Source of the DNA: Luteimonas sp.
GTDB lineage: Bacteria; Pseudomonadota; Gammaproteobacteria; Xanthomonadales; Xanthomonadaceae
Assembly (NCBI GenBank): GCA_024707405.1
Contig: JANPZU010000008.1
Span: forward strand, 186,001 to 250,000
Length of the DNA: 64,000 nucleotides
Direction of reading: 5' to 3'
The notes under the pieces were generated by a model. That model made no database searches, was not told the origin of the DNA, and saw only the letters and a list, made by a program, of their open reading frames with translations. The number at the start of each line of letters is the position of its first letter. The stretch's first letter is position 1. Shown piece after piece: positions 16,769-27,982 of the stretch. A program made the position numbers and the translations under genes.

Positions 16769-17870
16769 ATGTCCAATCTCTTCCTTGGCCTGATCTCCGG
16801 CACCAGTGCCGACGGCATCGATGCCGCCATCGTCCGTTTCGACGACGGCCACGCCTCGCTCGTCTTCGGCCGCACCTATCCGTGGGAACCGGAGTTGCGC
16901 ACGCGACTGGTCGAGCTCGGCCAGCAATCCGCGAAACTCACTCTCGACGACATCGGCGAACTCGACGTGCGCATCGCGCGCGCCTTCGCCGATGCCGCGC
17001 TGCAGGCAATGGCCGACAGCGGCACCGATGCGGGCGATGTCTCCGCCATCGGTTCGCACGGACAGACGCTTCGCCATCGCCCGCACGGGACGTACCCGTT
17101 CACGCTGCAACTCGGCGACCCGTCCACCATCGCCGAGCAGACCGGCGTACGCGTGGTCGCCGACTTCCGTCGCCGCGACGTGGCCGCGGGTGGACATGGC
17201 GCACCGCTGTTGCCGGGCCTGCATGCTGCGTTGTTGCATGCAGCCGACGAAGACCGCGCCGTGCTCAACCTCGGCGGCATCGCCAACCTCACGCTGCTGC
17301 CCGCACACGGCGACGTGCGCGGCTTCGACACCCGATCCGGCGAACGGATTGATGGATGCCTGGTGCCTGCGCCATCGCGGCGAAGCCTTCGACCGCAACG
17401 GCGCCTTCGCCCGCGAAGGCAAGGTGGACGACGCGCTGCTGTCGCGCCTGCTCGATGACCCGTGGTTCGCCGCACCGCCGCCCAAGTCCACCGGTCGCGA
17501 CCAGTTCCACCTGCAATGGGTCGCCTCGACATTCACCGGCTGCGAATCGCCCGCCGACGTGCAGGCCACCTTGCTCGCATTGACCGTCCGCACCATCGTC
17601 GATGCGTTGCGCGCTTCGCAACCGCAGACAAAGCGCGTCATCGCCTGTGGCGGCGGCGTGCACAACCCGGTGTTGATGACGGCGCTGGCCGAGGCATTGC
17701 CCGGCTGCATCGTGGAATCAACCGGTGCACACGGGATCGACCCGGATTTCGTCGAAGCCATGGGCTTCGCGTGGCTCGCGCGGCAGACGTTGCTCGGGTT
17801 ACCGGGGAACGTGCCGAGTGTGACGGGGGCGGATGGCGCCCGGATACTCGGCGGAACCTATCCCGCATGA
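16769..17870 (+). pseudogene. anmK: Anhydro-N-acetylmuramic acid kinase, frameshifted
   Basis: AnmK phosphorylates and opens 1,6-anhydro-MurNAc during peptidoglycan recycling. The N-terminal part is intact: [17 protein letters not shown] (ATP-binding start), [27 protein letters not shown] and [12 protein letters not shown]. At about 17330-17337, where the family has GFDTGPxNxLMDAW, the reading shifts by +1: GFDT is in one frame and [10 protein letters not shown] in the next. The rest (RDQFHLQW, VIACGGGVHNPVLM, HGIDPDFVEAMGFAWLA) is complete to 17870. A single extra base in GACACCCGATCCGG explains it. Everything else looks under selection, so this is either very recent loss or a sequence error. 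Confidence 0.85.
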
Positions 17871-17872
17871 TC

Positions 17873-17893
17873 GTTAGCTATTATTTGTTAGCT
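17873..17893 (+). other. Cassette-start-like direct repeat GTTAGCT
   Basis: GTTAGCT occurs at 17873-17879 and again at 17887-17893, right after the anmK stop and just before the TIR gene's ribosome-binding site. Integron cassettes begin at the GTTRRRY core site, and GTTAGCT differs from it at one position. Together with the attC-like sequence at 18660 this may mark the left end of a cassette. Confidence 0.4.
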
Positions 17894-17909
17894 CGCAAGG
17901 GGAGGCTCT

Positions 17910-18665
17910 ATGCAGATTTTTATTAGCTGGTCTGGTGAGCGCAGCAAGCGCGTCTCTTTGCTTCTGAAGGAGTGGCTTTCCTGTGTCATCCAAAGTGTCA
18001 GACCATGGGTTTCGTCAAAAGATATCGACAGGGGCTCTCTTTGGTTTAGCGAAATATCGCAACAACTCGGAGAAACTTCTGTTGGTGTCATCTGCTTGAC
18101 TCAAGAGAACAAAGAAAAGCCATGGATTCTTTTTGAGGCAGGAGCTTTAGCAAAGGGCCTCAACTCCAGTCGCGTTTGTACATTGCTGATCGATTTAGAG
18201 CCAAAAGATATTGGAGATCCACTTGCGCAGTTCAACCACACGGCTCCAAATAAAGAAGGGATTTTTGATCTAGTTCAAACTCTCAACGCCGCAACTGATC
18301 GCCCTCTGGATGAGAAGGTTCTTGATCGAGCCTTCCAGACATACTGGCCCCAATTCGAAAGTGAGCTTCAAGAAATTCTTAAGGACACGAAAGCGGCAAC
18401 TCCAAGCAAGCCAAGAAAGCCAGACGACGTTCTTGGGGAGATACTCGACAACACGAGATCGCTGTCAACGAGAATTCGTAAGCTTGAAGAGCAGGCAACT
18501 AAGAGTGGAACATACTATAGAAATAGACTTGCCGACTTGGCTATTGATGCAGCAAAACAGAACGAAGCTCAGGCCGTACGACCGGATACAATAAAGATAA
18601 AACTCGCCGACTGGATGATTAATCAAGCCAGATCCCAGAAGCCTGACGACGATGATTCGGCCTAA
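17910..18665 (+). CDS. TIR-domain protein (putative defence effector)
   Basis: 251 residues. Residues 1-150 form a bacterial TIR-like domain: MQIFISWSGERS (first beta strand and loop), VRPWVSSKDIDRGSLWFSEI, VGVICLTQENKEKPWILFEA and GALAKGL. E76 in WILFEAGAL is at the position of the catalytic Glu of NAD+-cleaving TIR domains. Residues 172-200 (DDVLGEILDNTRSLSTRIRK) look like a short coiled coil, followed by a charged helical tail ending DDDDSA. No sensor domain is recognisable. A GGGGAGG site precedes the ATG. GC content is far below the neighbours (mid-40s percent by eye), so it is horizontally acquired. Many TIR proteins of this type act in anti-phage abortive infection; that role is inferred here. 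Cassette-like ends flank the gene. Confidence 0.8.
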   Translation: MQIFISWSGERSKRVSLLLKEWLSCVIQSVRPWVSSKDIDRGSLWFSEISQQLGETSVGVICLTQENKEKPWILFEAGALAKGLNSSRVCTLLIDLEPKDIGDPLAQFNHTAPNKEGIFDLVQTLNAATDRPLDEKVLDRAFQTYWPQFESELQEILKDTKAATPSKPRKPDDVLGEILDNTRSLSTRIRKLEEQATKSGTYYRNRLADLAIDAAKQNEAQAVRPDTIKIKLADWMINQARSQKPDDDDSA

Positions 18666-18712
18666 CAGTTCATTCAAGCTGATGCCACTTCGTCACGCGT
18701 TCGTCGTTATTT
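18660..18712 (+). other. attC-like recombination site (degenerate)
   Basis: Begins GCCTAAC (a perfect RYYYAAC inverse core), then TTCATTCAAGC and GATGCCACTTCGTCACG. This closely parallels the left half of class 1 integron attC sites of the aadA type (TAACAATTCGTTCAAGC, then GACGCCGCTTCGCGGCG). The right half is shortened and ends at GTTATTT rather than a clean GTTRRRY. The inverse core overlaps the TIR stop codon, as in many cassettes. No integrase gene is in the window. Confidence 0.5.
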
Positions 18713-18728
18713 TCTATTTAATATCGAC

Positions 18729-19055
18729 GTGAATTTCCATGATTTTGAAAAGTCAGCCCTCCATCTCAACGCGCTCTACGAGCAGATTGAGGTCAAAAGG
18801 TACGGACGGATCTGGAGTACGGAAGAACTCGCGCTCGGGTTCGCGGGAGACGTCGGCGACCTGGCCAAACTGATCCAGGCAAATGCCGGCATCCGGCACA
18901 TCGATGACTGCAAGGCGAAACTTGGCCATGAGTTGTCGGACTGCCTGTGGTCGATCCTTGTCCTTGCCAACAAGTGCGGTATCGACCTGGAAGCGGAGTT
19001 CGTCAAGAACACCGCTGAGTTGACCGAGCATGTGTCCGGCGAATTGGACGCATAG
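18729..19055 (+). CDS. MazG-like nucleotide pyrophosphohydrolase
   Basis: 108 residues, all-helical. The pattern GFAGDVGDLAKLIQ (D41xxD44) and KLGHELSDCLW (E68xxD71) followed by LANKCGIDLEAEFVKNTAEL matches small MazG-like proteins. The usual first metal pair ExxE is DxxD here. MazG-type enzymes hydrolyse NTPs or modified nucleotides to the monophosphate and pyrophosphate. Some occur beside defence or toxin genes. The start is GTG at 18729, as no ATG fits. GC content is intermediate between the TIR gene and the host. It lies 63 bases after the TIR gene, possibly as a second cassette or in the same transcript. Confidence 0.7.
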   Translation: MNFHDFEKSALHLNALYEQIEVKRYGRIWSTEELALGFAGDVGDLAKLIQANAGIRHIDDCKAKLGHELSDCLWSILVLANKCGIDLEAEFVKNTAELTEHVSGELDA

Positions 19056-19059
19056 CGCA

Positions 19060-19111
19060 CCTTTCATTCGACGCCGCTTCGCAACCTGCATCAGGCGGGC
19101 TTGAGCCCGCC
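19060..19111 (+). other. Second, weaker attC-like remnant with hairpin
   Basis: After the MazG-like stop comes TTTCATTC-GACGCCGCTTCGC (19063-19083), which echoes the loop half of attC sites, but no inverse core is intact. A hairpin GGCGGGC-TTGA-GCCCGCC follows at 19094-19111. Chance similarity cannot be excluded. Confidence 0.25.
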
Positions 19112-19268
19112 CTATGCACGGCTGTGACGGCAGACGAGTCGCTTTTCAACAGCGAAGCTGGCCAACCCTTGCGCTTCCCGTCGGCTTCTCGGACAACAGC
19201 CGGACTTCCGTCACTTCCGCTCGTGAGGCAGCGTCATCCACAGTGACCGCCCGCCACGAGGACGCCCC

Positions 19269-19583
19269 ATGGGCACCATCGCCGCCGCCATCCTCCACGC
19301 CCAGCATGCGCAGGTCATCGATCGGCTGCGCGCAGCCAATGCCACCAGCGAGGGCACCGCCGTCCCGCGCAGCGCGCTCGGCGACGTGAGCGATCCGGCC
19401 ATCGAGCAGATGCGCAAGCACGGCATCGTGGTGCGCACGACAGGCGGCGCGCTGTATCTCTCGGAACACGGGCTCGATGCCTATCTCGCCAAGCAGCGAA
19501 AGGTTTTGCGGATCATCCTCGCCGTGTCCGTGGTGGTCATCCTGGCCGCCACGGTGGCATTCGCGTTCCGCGCATTCGGCTGA
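19269..19583 (+). CDS. Small single-span membrane protein of unknown function
   Basis: 104 residues. The cytoplasmic part (about 75 residues) has helical segments, including RSALGDVSDPAIEQMRKHGI, that recall a winged-helix-like fold (VVRTTGGALYLSEHGLDAYL could be the wing). A C-terminal membrane helix follows (ILAVSVVVILAATVAFAFRA). I do not recognise a family. Codon use is like the host, unlike the TIR gene just upstream. It is followed by palindromes and a possible terminator. Confidence 0.6.
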   Translation: MGTIAAAILHAQHAQVIDRLRAANATSEGTAVPRSALGDVSDPAIEQMRKHGIVVRTTGGALYLSEHGLDAYLAKQRKVLRIILAVSVVVILAATVAFAFRAFG

Positions 19584-19683
19584 CGCGAATGCTTGCCCAT
19601 TGCAATACGGACGCCGCACCAATCTGTCATCAAGACGCCAGGTGAAAAGCTGGCGGCAAGAGTGCACTCACCCGCCTTCGGCA

Positions 19684-19737
19684 CCCTCTCCCGCTAGTAG
19701 GAGAGGGAAAAGAGACCGCACAAAGCGATGCGGTTTT
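19684..19737 (+). terminator. Two consecutive hairpins, the second with a T-run
   Basis: CCCTCTCC...GGAGAGGG (19684-19707) followed by AAAA, then ACCGCA-N8-TGCGGT (19715-19734) followed by TTT. The second could terminate transcription from the small membrane protein gene. Confidence 0.45.
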
Positions 19738-19790
19738 TCAAGGCGAAGCGACCTGCCCGGAATGAAGCCGCCCATCCAAAGCGAAGCGGC

Positions 19791-20567
19791 CTACTCGTCG
19801 AACCGCAAATGCCGCACCGACTTGCCGTGCCTGCGGATCAGGCGCAGTGCCTCGATGCCGATCTGGATGTGCCGTTCCACGTATTCCGCGCTGACCTTGG
19901 CATCGCTGGCTTCGGTCTTCACGCCTTCGGGGATCATCGGCTGGTCGCTGACCAGCAGCAGCGCGCCGGACGGGATGCGGTTGGCGAAGCCCGCGGCGAA
20001 CACGGTGGCGGTTTCCATGTCGATGGCCATGCAGCGCATCAGGCGCAGGCGTTCCTTGAATTCTTCATCGTGTTCCCAGACGCGGCGGTTGGTGGTGTAG
20101 ACGGTGCCGGTCCAGTAGTCGTGGCCGAGGTCGCGGATCATCGTGGACACCGCGCGCTGCAGTGCGAACGCCGGTAGCGCCGGCACTTCGGGCAGCAGGT
20201 AGTCGTTGCTGGTGCCTTCGCCACGGATCGCCGCGATCGGCAGCACCAGGTCGCCCAGCAGGTTCTTGCGCTTCAGGCCGCCACACTTGCCGAGGAACAG
20301 CACGGCCTTGGGCATGATGGCCGACAGCAGATCCATCATGGTCGCGGCGTTGGGGCTGCCCATGCCGAAGTTGATCATGGTGATGCCGTCGGCGGTGGCA
20401 CTGGGCATCGGCCGGTCGAGGCCGACGACTTCGGCACCGGTCATGCGACTGAAGTGGCCGAGGTAGCCGCCGAAGTTGGTCAGCAGGATGTGTTCGCCGA
20501 ACTGGTCGAGCGGCACGCCGGTGTAACGCGGCAGCCAGTTCTCGACGATCTGGTCTTTCTCTTTCAT
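19791..20567 (-). CDS. amn: AMP nucleosidase (short form)
   Basis: 258 residues, equal to the catalytic phosphorylase-type domain. It lacks the N-terminal regulatory domain of the 484-residue E. coli enzyme. Signatures are NFGMGSPNAATMMDLL, FLGKCGGLK (phosphate/ribose site), RRVWEHDEEF, and MAIDMETATVFAAGF (ribose-binding Met-Glu). It cleaves AMP to adenine and ribose 5-phosphate, adjusting the adenylate pool. An AAGGAGA site lies just upstream of ATG 20567. It is divergent from the amidohydrolase pair. Confidence 0.9.
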   Translation of the reverse strand: MKEKDQIVENWLPRYTGVPLDQFGEHILLTNFGGYLGHFSRMTGAEVVGLDRPMPSATADGITMINFGMGSPNAATMMDLLSAIMPKAVLFLGKCGGLKRKNLLGDLVLPIAAIRGEGTSNDYLLPEVPALPAFALQRAVSTMIRDLGHDYWTGTVYTTNRRVWEHDEEFKERLRLMRCMAIDMETATVFAAGFANRIPSGALLLVSDQPMIPEGVKTEASDAKVSAEYVERHIQIGIEALRLIRRHGKSVRHLRFDE

Positions 20568-20684
20568 CGCCGTCTCCTTCTTGTTCTTGTTGTTTTGCGT
20601 ATTTTGTCACGCACCGTGACCTTCGGCGGCTTGGCGCGGGCGCGGCGAGCCGTTACCTTCGGGGATCGCTCCGGGGAGACCACC

Positions 20685-22051
<1,367 letters not shown>

Positions 22052-22055
<4 letters not shown>

Positions 22056-23368
22056 GCCGCGCTGCATTCCATCGGATGCGCCTGCCGTTGCTCGCGGCCG
22101 CGCTGTGCGCGTGCGGTTCGCTGGCCGCGCAGGACGTGCTGATCCGCGACGCCAACGTGCACACCGCCACGGCGGGCGGCACCGTGCTGGAAGGCCACGA
22201 CGTACTGGTGCGCGGCGGCAGGATCGCGGCGATCGGCCGCGCGCTGAACTTCAACGACGTGCCGGAGATCGATGCAAAGGGCCGTCCGCTGACGCCGGCC
22301 TTCTTCGGCGGCATCACCGGCATCGGCATCGAGGAAGTCTCGGGCGAGGACGCCACCAACGACGGCACGCTCGCGCTGGGCGAGAACGCCAAGGACATGG
22401 TGGTGCGTCCCGAGTTCGACGTCACGCTGGCCTACAACCCGGATTCGATCCTTGTGCCGGTCGCGCGCGTCGAAGGCATCGGCTTCACCCTGCTCAGCGC
22501 CGGCAGCAGCGCCGGCGGCTCGATCATCGGCGGGCAGGGCGGCGTGGTGCGGCTGGATGGCGGCCCGGATCCGATCGGCCCGCGCACGCTGTTCCTGTCG
22601 CTGGGCAGCGGCGCGGCCGGCCTGACCGGCACCTCGCGCGCCGGGCAATGGATGCTGCTCGACCAGTTGGTCGACGAAGTGCGCGGACGCATCGCGCCGG
22701 ATTCGAACAACGCGCTGCTCACGCCCAGCGGACGCGCGACGCTGTCGCGTTACCTCGGCGGCAACGGCCGCGTGGTGGTACGCGTCGAGCGTGCCGCCGA
22801 CATCCGCCAGTTGCTGCGCTGGTCGCAGCGCCAGAACGTGCGCATCGCCATCGCAGGCGGCGCCGAAGCCTGGCGCCTCGCGCCCGAACTCGCGCGTGCG
22901 GACGTTCCGGTGTTCGTCGATGCGCTGGCCAACCTGCCGGGCAACTTCGACCAGCTTGGCGCGACGCTCGAGAACGCGGCGCGGCTGCGCGCTGCCGGCG
23001 TGCGCGTCGGCTTCACCCAGTCGGGCGATGCCTCGCACAACGCGCGCAAGGTGCGCCAGCTCGCCGGCAACGCGGTCGCCAACGGACTGCCGTGGGAAGA
23101 CGGCCTGGCCGGACTGACCCGCGTACCTGCGGAAGCCTTCGGCGTGGGCGACCAGGTCGGCACCATCGCCGTCGGCAAGCGCGCCGACCTGGTGCTGTGG
23201 AACGGCGATCCGCTGGACGTGGCCTACGTTGCCGAGCAGGTATGGCTGGACGGACGCGCAATCCCGATGCGCTCGCGCCAGACCGAACTGCGCGACCGCT
23301 ACCTGCGCGGCGTGCCGGACCACGAGTCGGGCGCGCTGCCGCTCGCCTATCCGGCAAGCACCCGCTGA
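22052..23368 (+). CDS. Amidohydrolase-like protein lacking the metal-binding HxH (probable non-catalytic partner)
   Basis: 438 residues with a signal peptide (LPLLAAALCACGSLAAQ). The outer parts match amidohydrolases (VLIRDANVHTATAGGTVLEG ... KRADLVLWNGDPLDV). Where the upstream paralogue has TPGIIDVHSHLG this one reads TPAFFGGITGIGIEEV, so the HxH metal ligands are gone. The later His positions are replaced too (RVVVRVERAADI), although VFVDALANLP and FTQSGDAS keep Asp residues. It is therefore probably inactive by itself. Coupled expression with the catalytic paralogue suggests a heterodimer or a structural or substrate-binding subunit. Alternative start ATG 22076 would give a cleaner signal peptide. 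Confidence 0.85.
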
Positions 23369-23370
23369 AC

Positions 23371-23997
23371 ATGGCGCAGGCCGCGCGCTGGTATTTCGAT
23401 GTCGTTTCGCCATTCGCGTACCTGCAATGGCGAAAACTCGAACCGGTGCTCGCGGCGCATGCGATCGAACCGGTGCCGATCCTGTTCGGCGCCGTGCTCG
23501 ATGCGCTGGGCCAGCGCGGGCCGGCCGAAATCCCGCGCAAGCGCGAGTTCACCTATCGCCATGTGCTGTGGCAAGCCCAACGCGATGGTGTGACGCTGCG
23601 ATTCCCGCCCGCGCATCCGTTCAATCCGCTGCACGCATTGCGGTTGTGCATCGCGGCAGGTAACACGCGGCAAGCCATCAATGCGGTCTTCAACTGGATC
23701 TGGGCCGAGGGCCATGCCGGCGACAGCGTGGAAGTACTCGCACCGTTGCGCGAACGGCTCGGCATCGATGAAGCTGCCCTGTCGTCGGACGCGGTGAAGG
23801 CGACGCTGCGCGCCAACACGCAACGGGCACTGGATGCACGGGTATTCGGCGTGCCGACGCTGGAAATCGGCAACGCGCTGTTCTGGGGCAACGACGCCCA
23901 TGACTTCGCGCTGGCGGTGTTGCGCGACCCGTCGCTGCTCGATGCGCCGGAGATGCAACGGCTGGCCAGCTTGCCGGTCGGCATCGCCAGGCGCTGA
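23371..23997 (+). CDS. DsbA-family / 2-hydroxychromene-2-carboxylate isomerase-like protein
   Basis: 208 residues. The N-terminal YFDVVSPFAYLQWRKLEP is the thioredoxin-like start of the HCCA isomerase/kappa-class GST group, in which Ser replaces the DsbA CxxC. A helical insertion (FPPAHPFNPLHALRL) and cis-Pro region FGVPTLEIGNALFWGNDAH fit. Homologues isomerise ring-cleavage products using glutathione; the real substrate is unknown. It starts 2 bases after the amidohydrolase-like gene and is likely in the same operon. Confidence 0.85.
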   Translation: MAQAARWYFDVVSPFAYLQWRKLEPVLAAHAIEPVPILFGAVLDALGQRGPAEIPRKREFTYRHVLWQAQRDGVTLRFPPAHPFNPLHALRLCIAAGNTRQAINAVFNWIWAEGHAGDSVEVLAPLRERLGIDEAALSSDAVKATLRANTQRALDARVFGVPTLEIGNALFWGNDAHDFALAVLRDPSLLDAPEMQRLASLPVGIARR

Positions 23998-24067
23998 GCG
24001 CGCCGCATAACGGGGATTTGACCTGGGCTCCGCTACCCTGCGCGTCCCGATCAAGGCGAGCCGCCGC

Positions 24068-24409
24068 ATGTCGATCCGCTACTTCATCAGCCTCCCGGAA
24101 CCCGGCAAGCTGTCGTCCGCCGGGCAGTTCGCATTCCGCTCGCAGGGCGCCGAAGGCATCGCCGCCGAATTGCAGGACGCGCTTCGCGGCGACGGCCTGT
24201 TCGAGCGTTGGCGCGCGACGCAGGAAGACCCGGACGCCGTCGACCCTGCGCTTGGCGCGACCGATCCCGCCGCGCAGGTGAGCGGCGAGCAACGCGACCT
24301 GCGCATCGACCTGACAGCCACCACATCCCTGCCGGGCAGCGTGTTCAAGCACCGCATGCGGCTGTTGGCCGGCAGCGGCTGGGAACTGCGCGATGTCGCG
24401 GCCGCCTGA
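24068..24409 (+). CDS. Conserved-type hypothetical protein
   Basis: 113 residues starting MSIRYFISLPEPGKLSSAGQ, without signal peptide or membrane segment. It has a mixed alpha/beta pattern and no recognised motif. Codon use is like the host and the size and frame are clean. It lies 70 bases after the isomerase-like gene and 33 bases before the Dph6-like gene, all on one strand. Confidence 0.6.
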   Translation: MSIRYFISLPEPGKLSSAGQFAFRSQGAEGIAAELQDALRGDGLFERWRATQEDPDAVDPALGATDPAAQVSGEQRDLRIDLTATTSLPGSVFKHRMRLLAGSGWELRDVAAA

Positions 24410-24442
24410 CCTGCACGTCCACGGCGCCGCCACCGACACCTG

Positions 24443-25117
24443 ATGCGCACGCCCGTCCTGCTGGCCTGGAGCGGCGGCAAGGACGCGGCGTGGACGCTGC
24501 ATGTGCTCCGCCAACTCGGCGATGTGGACGTGGTGGCGCTGCTCACCACGATCACCCGCGAGCAGGGGCGCGCATCGATGCAGGGCATCCGCCGCGACGT
24601 GCTGCAGGCACAGGCCCGCGCCGCGGGCTTGCCGCTGCTGGAAGCGACGATCCCCGCGCAGTGCGGCAACGACGACTACGAACAGGCGATGACGACCACG
24701 CTTGCCGAAGCATCTGCACGCTGGCCCGGCCTGCGGACGATGGCGTTCGGCGACCTGTTCCTCGACGACATCCGCGCATATCGCGAACGCAACCTCGCAC
24801 GCGCCGGCTGGACGCTGCTCACGCCGCTGTTCGGCAGCGATACGGCGGCGCTGGCACGCGAGATGATCGACGGTGGGCTGCGTGCGCACCTGTGCTGCGT
24901 GGACACGCAGCAACTGGATGCACGCTTCGCAGGACACGCCTTCGATGCGGCCCTGCTTGATGCGCTACCAACCGGCATCGATGCCTGCGGCGAGAACGGC
25001 GAGTTCCACACCTGCGTCCACGACGGCCCGATGTTCGATGCGCCGCTGACGCTGGAACATGGCGATACCGTGCTGCGTGATGGGCGCTTCGCGTACACGG
25101 ATTTCGCTTGTCGTTGA
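24443..25117 (+). CDS. Dph6-family ATP-binding protein (diphthine--ammonia ligase-like)
   Basis: 224 residues. The adenine nucleotide alpha-hydrolase fold is marked by the PP-loop LLAWSGGKDAAWTLH near the N-terminus. AFGDLFLDDIRAYRERNLA and the C-terminal GIDACGENGEFHTCVHDGPMF are Dph6-family signatures. Bacteria have no diphthamide, so the bacterial role is unknown; an ATP-dependent amidation is inferred. It is the last gene of a run starting at 20685. Confidence 0.88.
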   Translation: MRTPVLLAWSGGKDAAWTLHVLRQLGDVDVVALLTTITREQGRASMQGIRRDVLQAQARAAGLPLLEATIPAQCGNDDYEQAMTTTLAEASARWPGLRTMAFGDLFLDDIRAYRERNLARAGWTLLTPLFGSDTAALAREMIDGGLRAHLCCVDTQQLDARFAGHAFDAALLDALPTGIDACGENGEFHTCVHDGPMFDAPLTLEHGDTVLRDGRFAYTDFACR

Positions 25118-25133
25118 GGCGAGACCCTTTACG

Positions 25134-25208
25134 CCGTCATCCCCACGCAAGCCGGCATCGAGTGTCTTCCGGGAAAAGGATCCCCGCTTGCGCGGGATGA
25201 CGGCCTGA
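25134..25208. repeat. Interspersed REP-like inverted repeat
   Basis: Left arm CCGTCATCCCC...GCAAGC and right arm GATCCCCGCTTGCGCGGGATG with ACGG are imperfect inverted copies about 75 bases end to end. It is the same general family (GTCATCCCCGC... head) as the 99-bp element inside the restriction enzyme gene at 59894. It lies between the converging Dph6-like gene and fghA. Confidence 0.7.
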
Positions 25209-25217
25209 AAGCCTGGA

Positions 25218-26060
25218 TTACGCCTTCAATGCCGCGGCGTGGTGCGCGATGTGCTCGCCGATGAAACTGGCGATGAAATAGTAGCTGTGGTCGTAACCGG
25301 GCTGCAGGCGCAGCGTGAGCGGATAGCCCGCGGCATCGGCAGCGGATGCAAACAGTTCCGGCTTCAACTGCGCATGCAGGAATTCGTCGTCGTCGCCTTG
25401 GTCGATGAGCAGCGGCAACCTTTCCGCGGCCGACTTGACCAGCTCGGTCGCGTCGTACTGTTTCCATGCCTCGCGATCTTCACTCAGGTAGGCACCGAAA
25501 GCTTTCTGGCCCCACGGCACCTGCGTCGGCGCGACGATCGGCGAGAACGCCGAGACGCTGCGGTAGCGTCCGGGATTGCGCAACGCGAGGGTCAATGCAC
25601 CGTGTCCGCCCATCGAATGCCCGCTGATCGCACGTGCATCGGTGACCGGGAAGTTGGCTTCGACCAGCGCGGGCAGTTCCTCGGCAACGTAGTCATGCAT
25701 GCGGTAATGCGCTGCCCACGGCTCTTGCGTGGCGTTGACATAGAAGCCCGCGCCCTTGCCGAGATCGTAACCTTCGGCATCGGCCACGTCGTCGCCACGC
25801 GGACTGGTGTCCGGTGCCACGATGACCACGCCATGCTCGGCGGCATAGCGTTGCGCTCCGGCCTTGGTGATGAAGTTCTGCTCGGTGCAGGTCAGGCCGG
25901 ACAGCCAGTACAACACCGGCAGCTTCGCGCCCGGCTCCGCGGCTTGCGGCGGCAGGTAGACGGCGAAGTTCATGGCGCAGCCGAGCACGGTCGACCGATG
26001 CCGGTACACGTCCTGCCAACCGCCAAAGCAGGCGCGGTGTTCGATGCGTTCAATCGTCAT
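25218..26060 (-). CDS. fghA: S-formylglutathione hydrolase
   Basis: 280 residues of alpha/beta hydrolase (esterase D) type. The catalytic Ser is in [36 protein letters not shown] and [20 protein letters not shown] are family signatures. A catalytic Asp lies near [11 protein letters not shown] and His in [14 protein letters not shown]. It hydrolyses S-formylglutathione to formate and glutathione, the last step of glutathione-dependent formaldehyde removal. It is the last gene of the frmR-frmA-small gene-fghA operon, one base after the small gene. Confidence 0.95.
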   Translation of the reverse strand: MTIERIEHRACFGGWQDVYRHRSTVLGCAMNFAVYLPPQAAEPGAKLPVLYWLSGLTCTEQNFITKAGAQRYAAEHGVVIVAPDTSPRGDDVADAEGYDLGKGAGFYVNATQEPWAAHYRMHDYVAEELPALVEANFPVTDARAISGHSMGGHGALTLALRNPGRYRSVSAFSPIVAPTQVPWGQKAFGAYLSEDREAWKQYDATELVKSAAERLPLLIDQGDDDEFLHAQLKPELFASAADAAGYPLTLRLQPGYDHSYYFIASFIGEHIAHHAAALKA

Positions 26061-26061
26061 G

Positions 26062-26397
26062 TCAGCCTGCGTTTTGTGGCGGGAGGCGGATCTCGAAGGT
26101 TTTCAGCACGAGCGGATCGCCCTGCCCTTCGATCATCGATGCCTGCGCGAGCGCACGGATGCGAAGCGCATAGAACATCTCGGGGATCTCTTCGTACTCG
26201 TCCGGCGCCGCGATCATCACGCCGGCGGCGATGAAGCCCGCCTTTTTCCAGCTTCGATCCAGCGCCGACAGGATCGCCCGGTCGATCCTCACCAGGTCGT
26301 CCTCGCCCAAACGGGCAATCGCCTCACGTCCTTCTTCGTCAAACTCGACCTCATCCATGCCCGATTCCAGTGCGCCCTTCTTGGAAAGTAATGTCAT
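26062..26397 (-). CDS. Small protein embedded in the formaldehyde operon (DUF3658-like)
   Basis: 111 residues, soluble, acidic N-terminal half. The pattern [20 protein letters not shown] and [20 protein letters not shown] resembles the DUF3658 region of uncharacterised proteins; this match is from memory and uncertain. It is placed tightly between frmA (1 base gap) and fghA (1 base gap), so it is co-transcribed with formaldehyde detoxification genes. Its function is unknown. In most frm operons this position is empty. Confidence 0.65.
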   Translation of the reverse strand: MTLLSKKGALESGMDEVEFDEEGREAIARLGEDDLVRIDRAILSALDRSWKKAGFIAAGVMIAAPDEYEEIPEMFYALRIRALAQASMIEGQGDPLVLKTFEIRLPPQNAG

Positions 26398-26398
26398 C

Positions 26399-27812
<1,414 letters not shown>

Positions 27813-27832
27813 GGGCCGACGGCCTGTGTCGA

Positions 27833-27850
27833 ATACTCTGGGGGAGTATA
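27833..27850 (-). promoter_or_regulatory. FrmR operator overlapping a -10 element
   Basis: ATACTC-TGGGG-GAGTAT at 27833-27849 is a perfect 6-bp inverted repeat around a G-tract, the layout of CsoR/FrmR-family operators. On the minus strand TATACT (27845-27850) can be the -10 box of the frm operon, so bound FrmR would block RNA polymerase. It sits 21 bases before the frmR start. Confidence 0.75.
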
Positions 27851-27982
27851 AGGCCAACGGCCGCCGGGGGCACGCCGAACCACCGCGAAGCGGCGTTCCA
27901 CGGGGCATCGAAGATGGCATGGCCGCTGCCGCCGCCCTTCCGCGCATACGCACACATCCACCCCAGCACAGGATGTCGCACC

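Noticed and set aside
17871..19269. Prophage or insertion sequence
   Set aside because: No integrase, transposase or phage structural gene and no terminal inverted repeats; cassette-like ends fit better.
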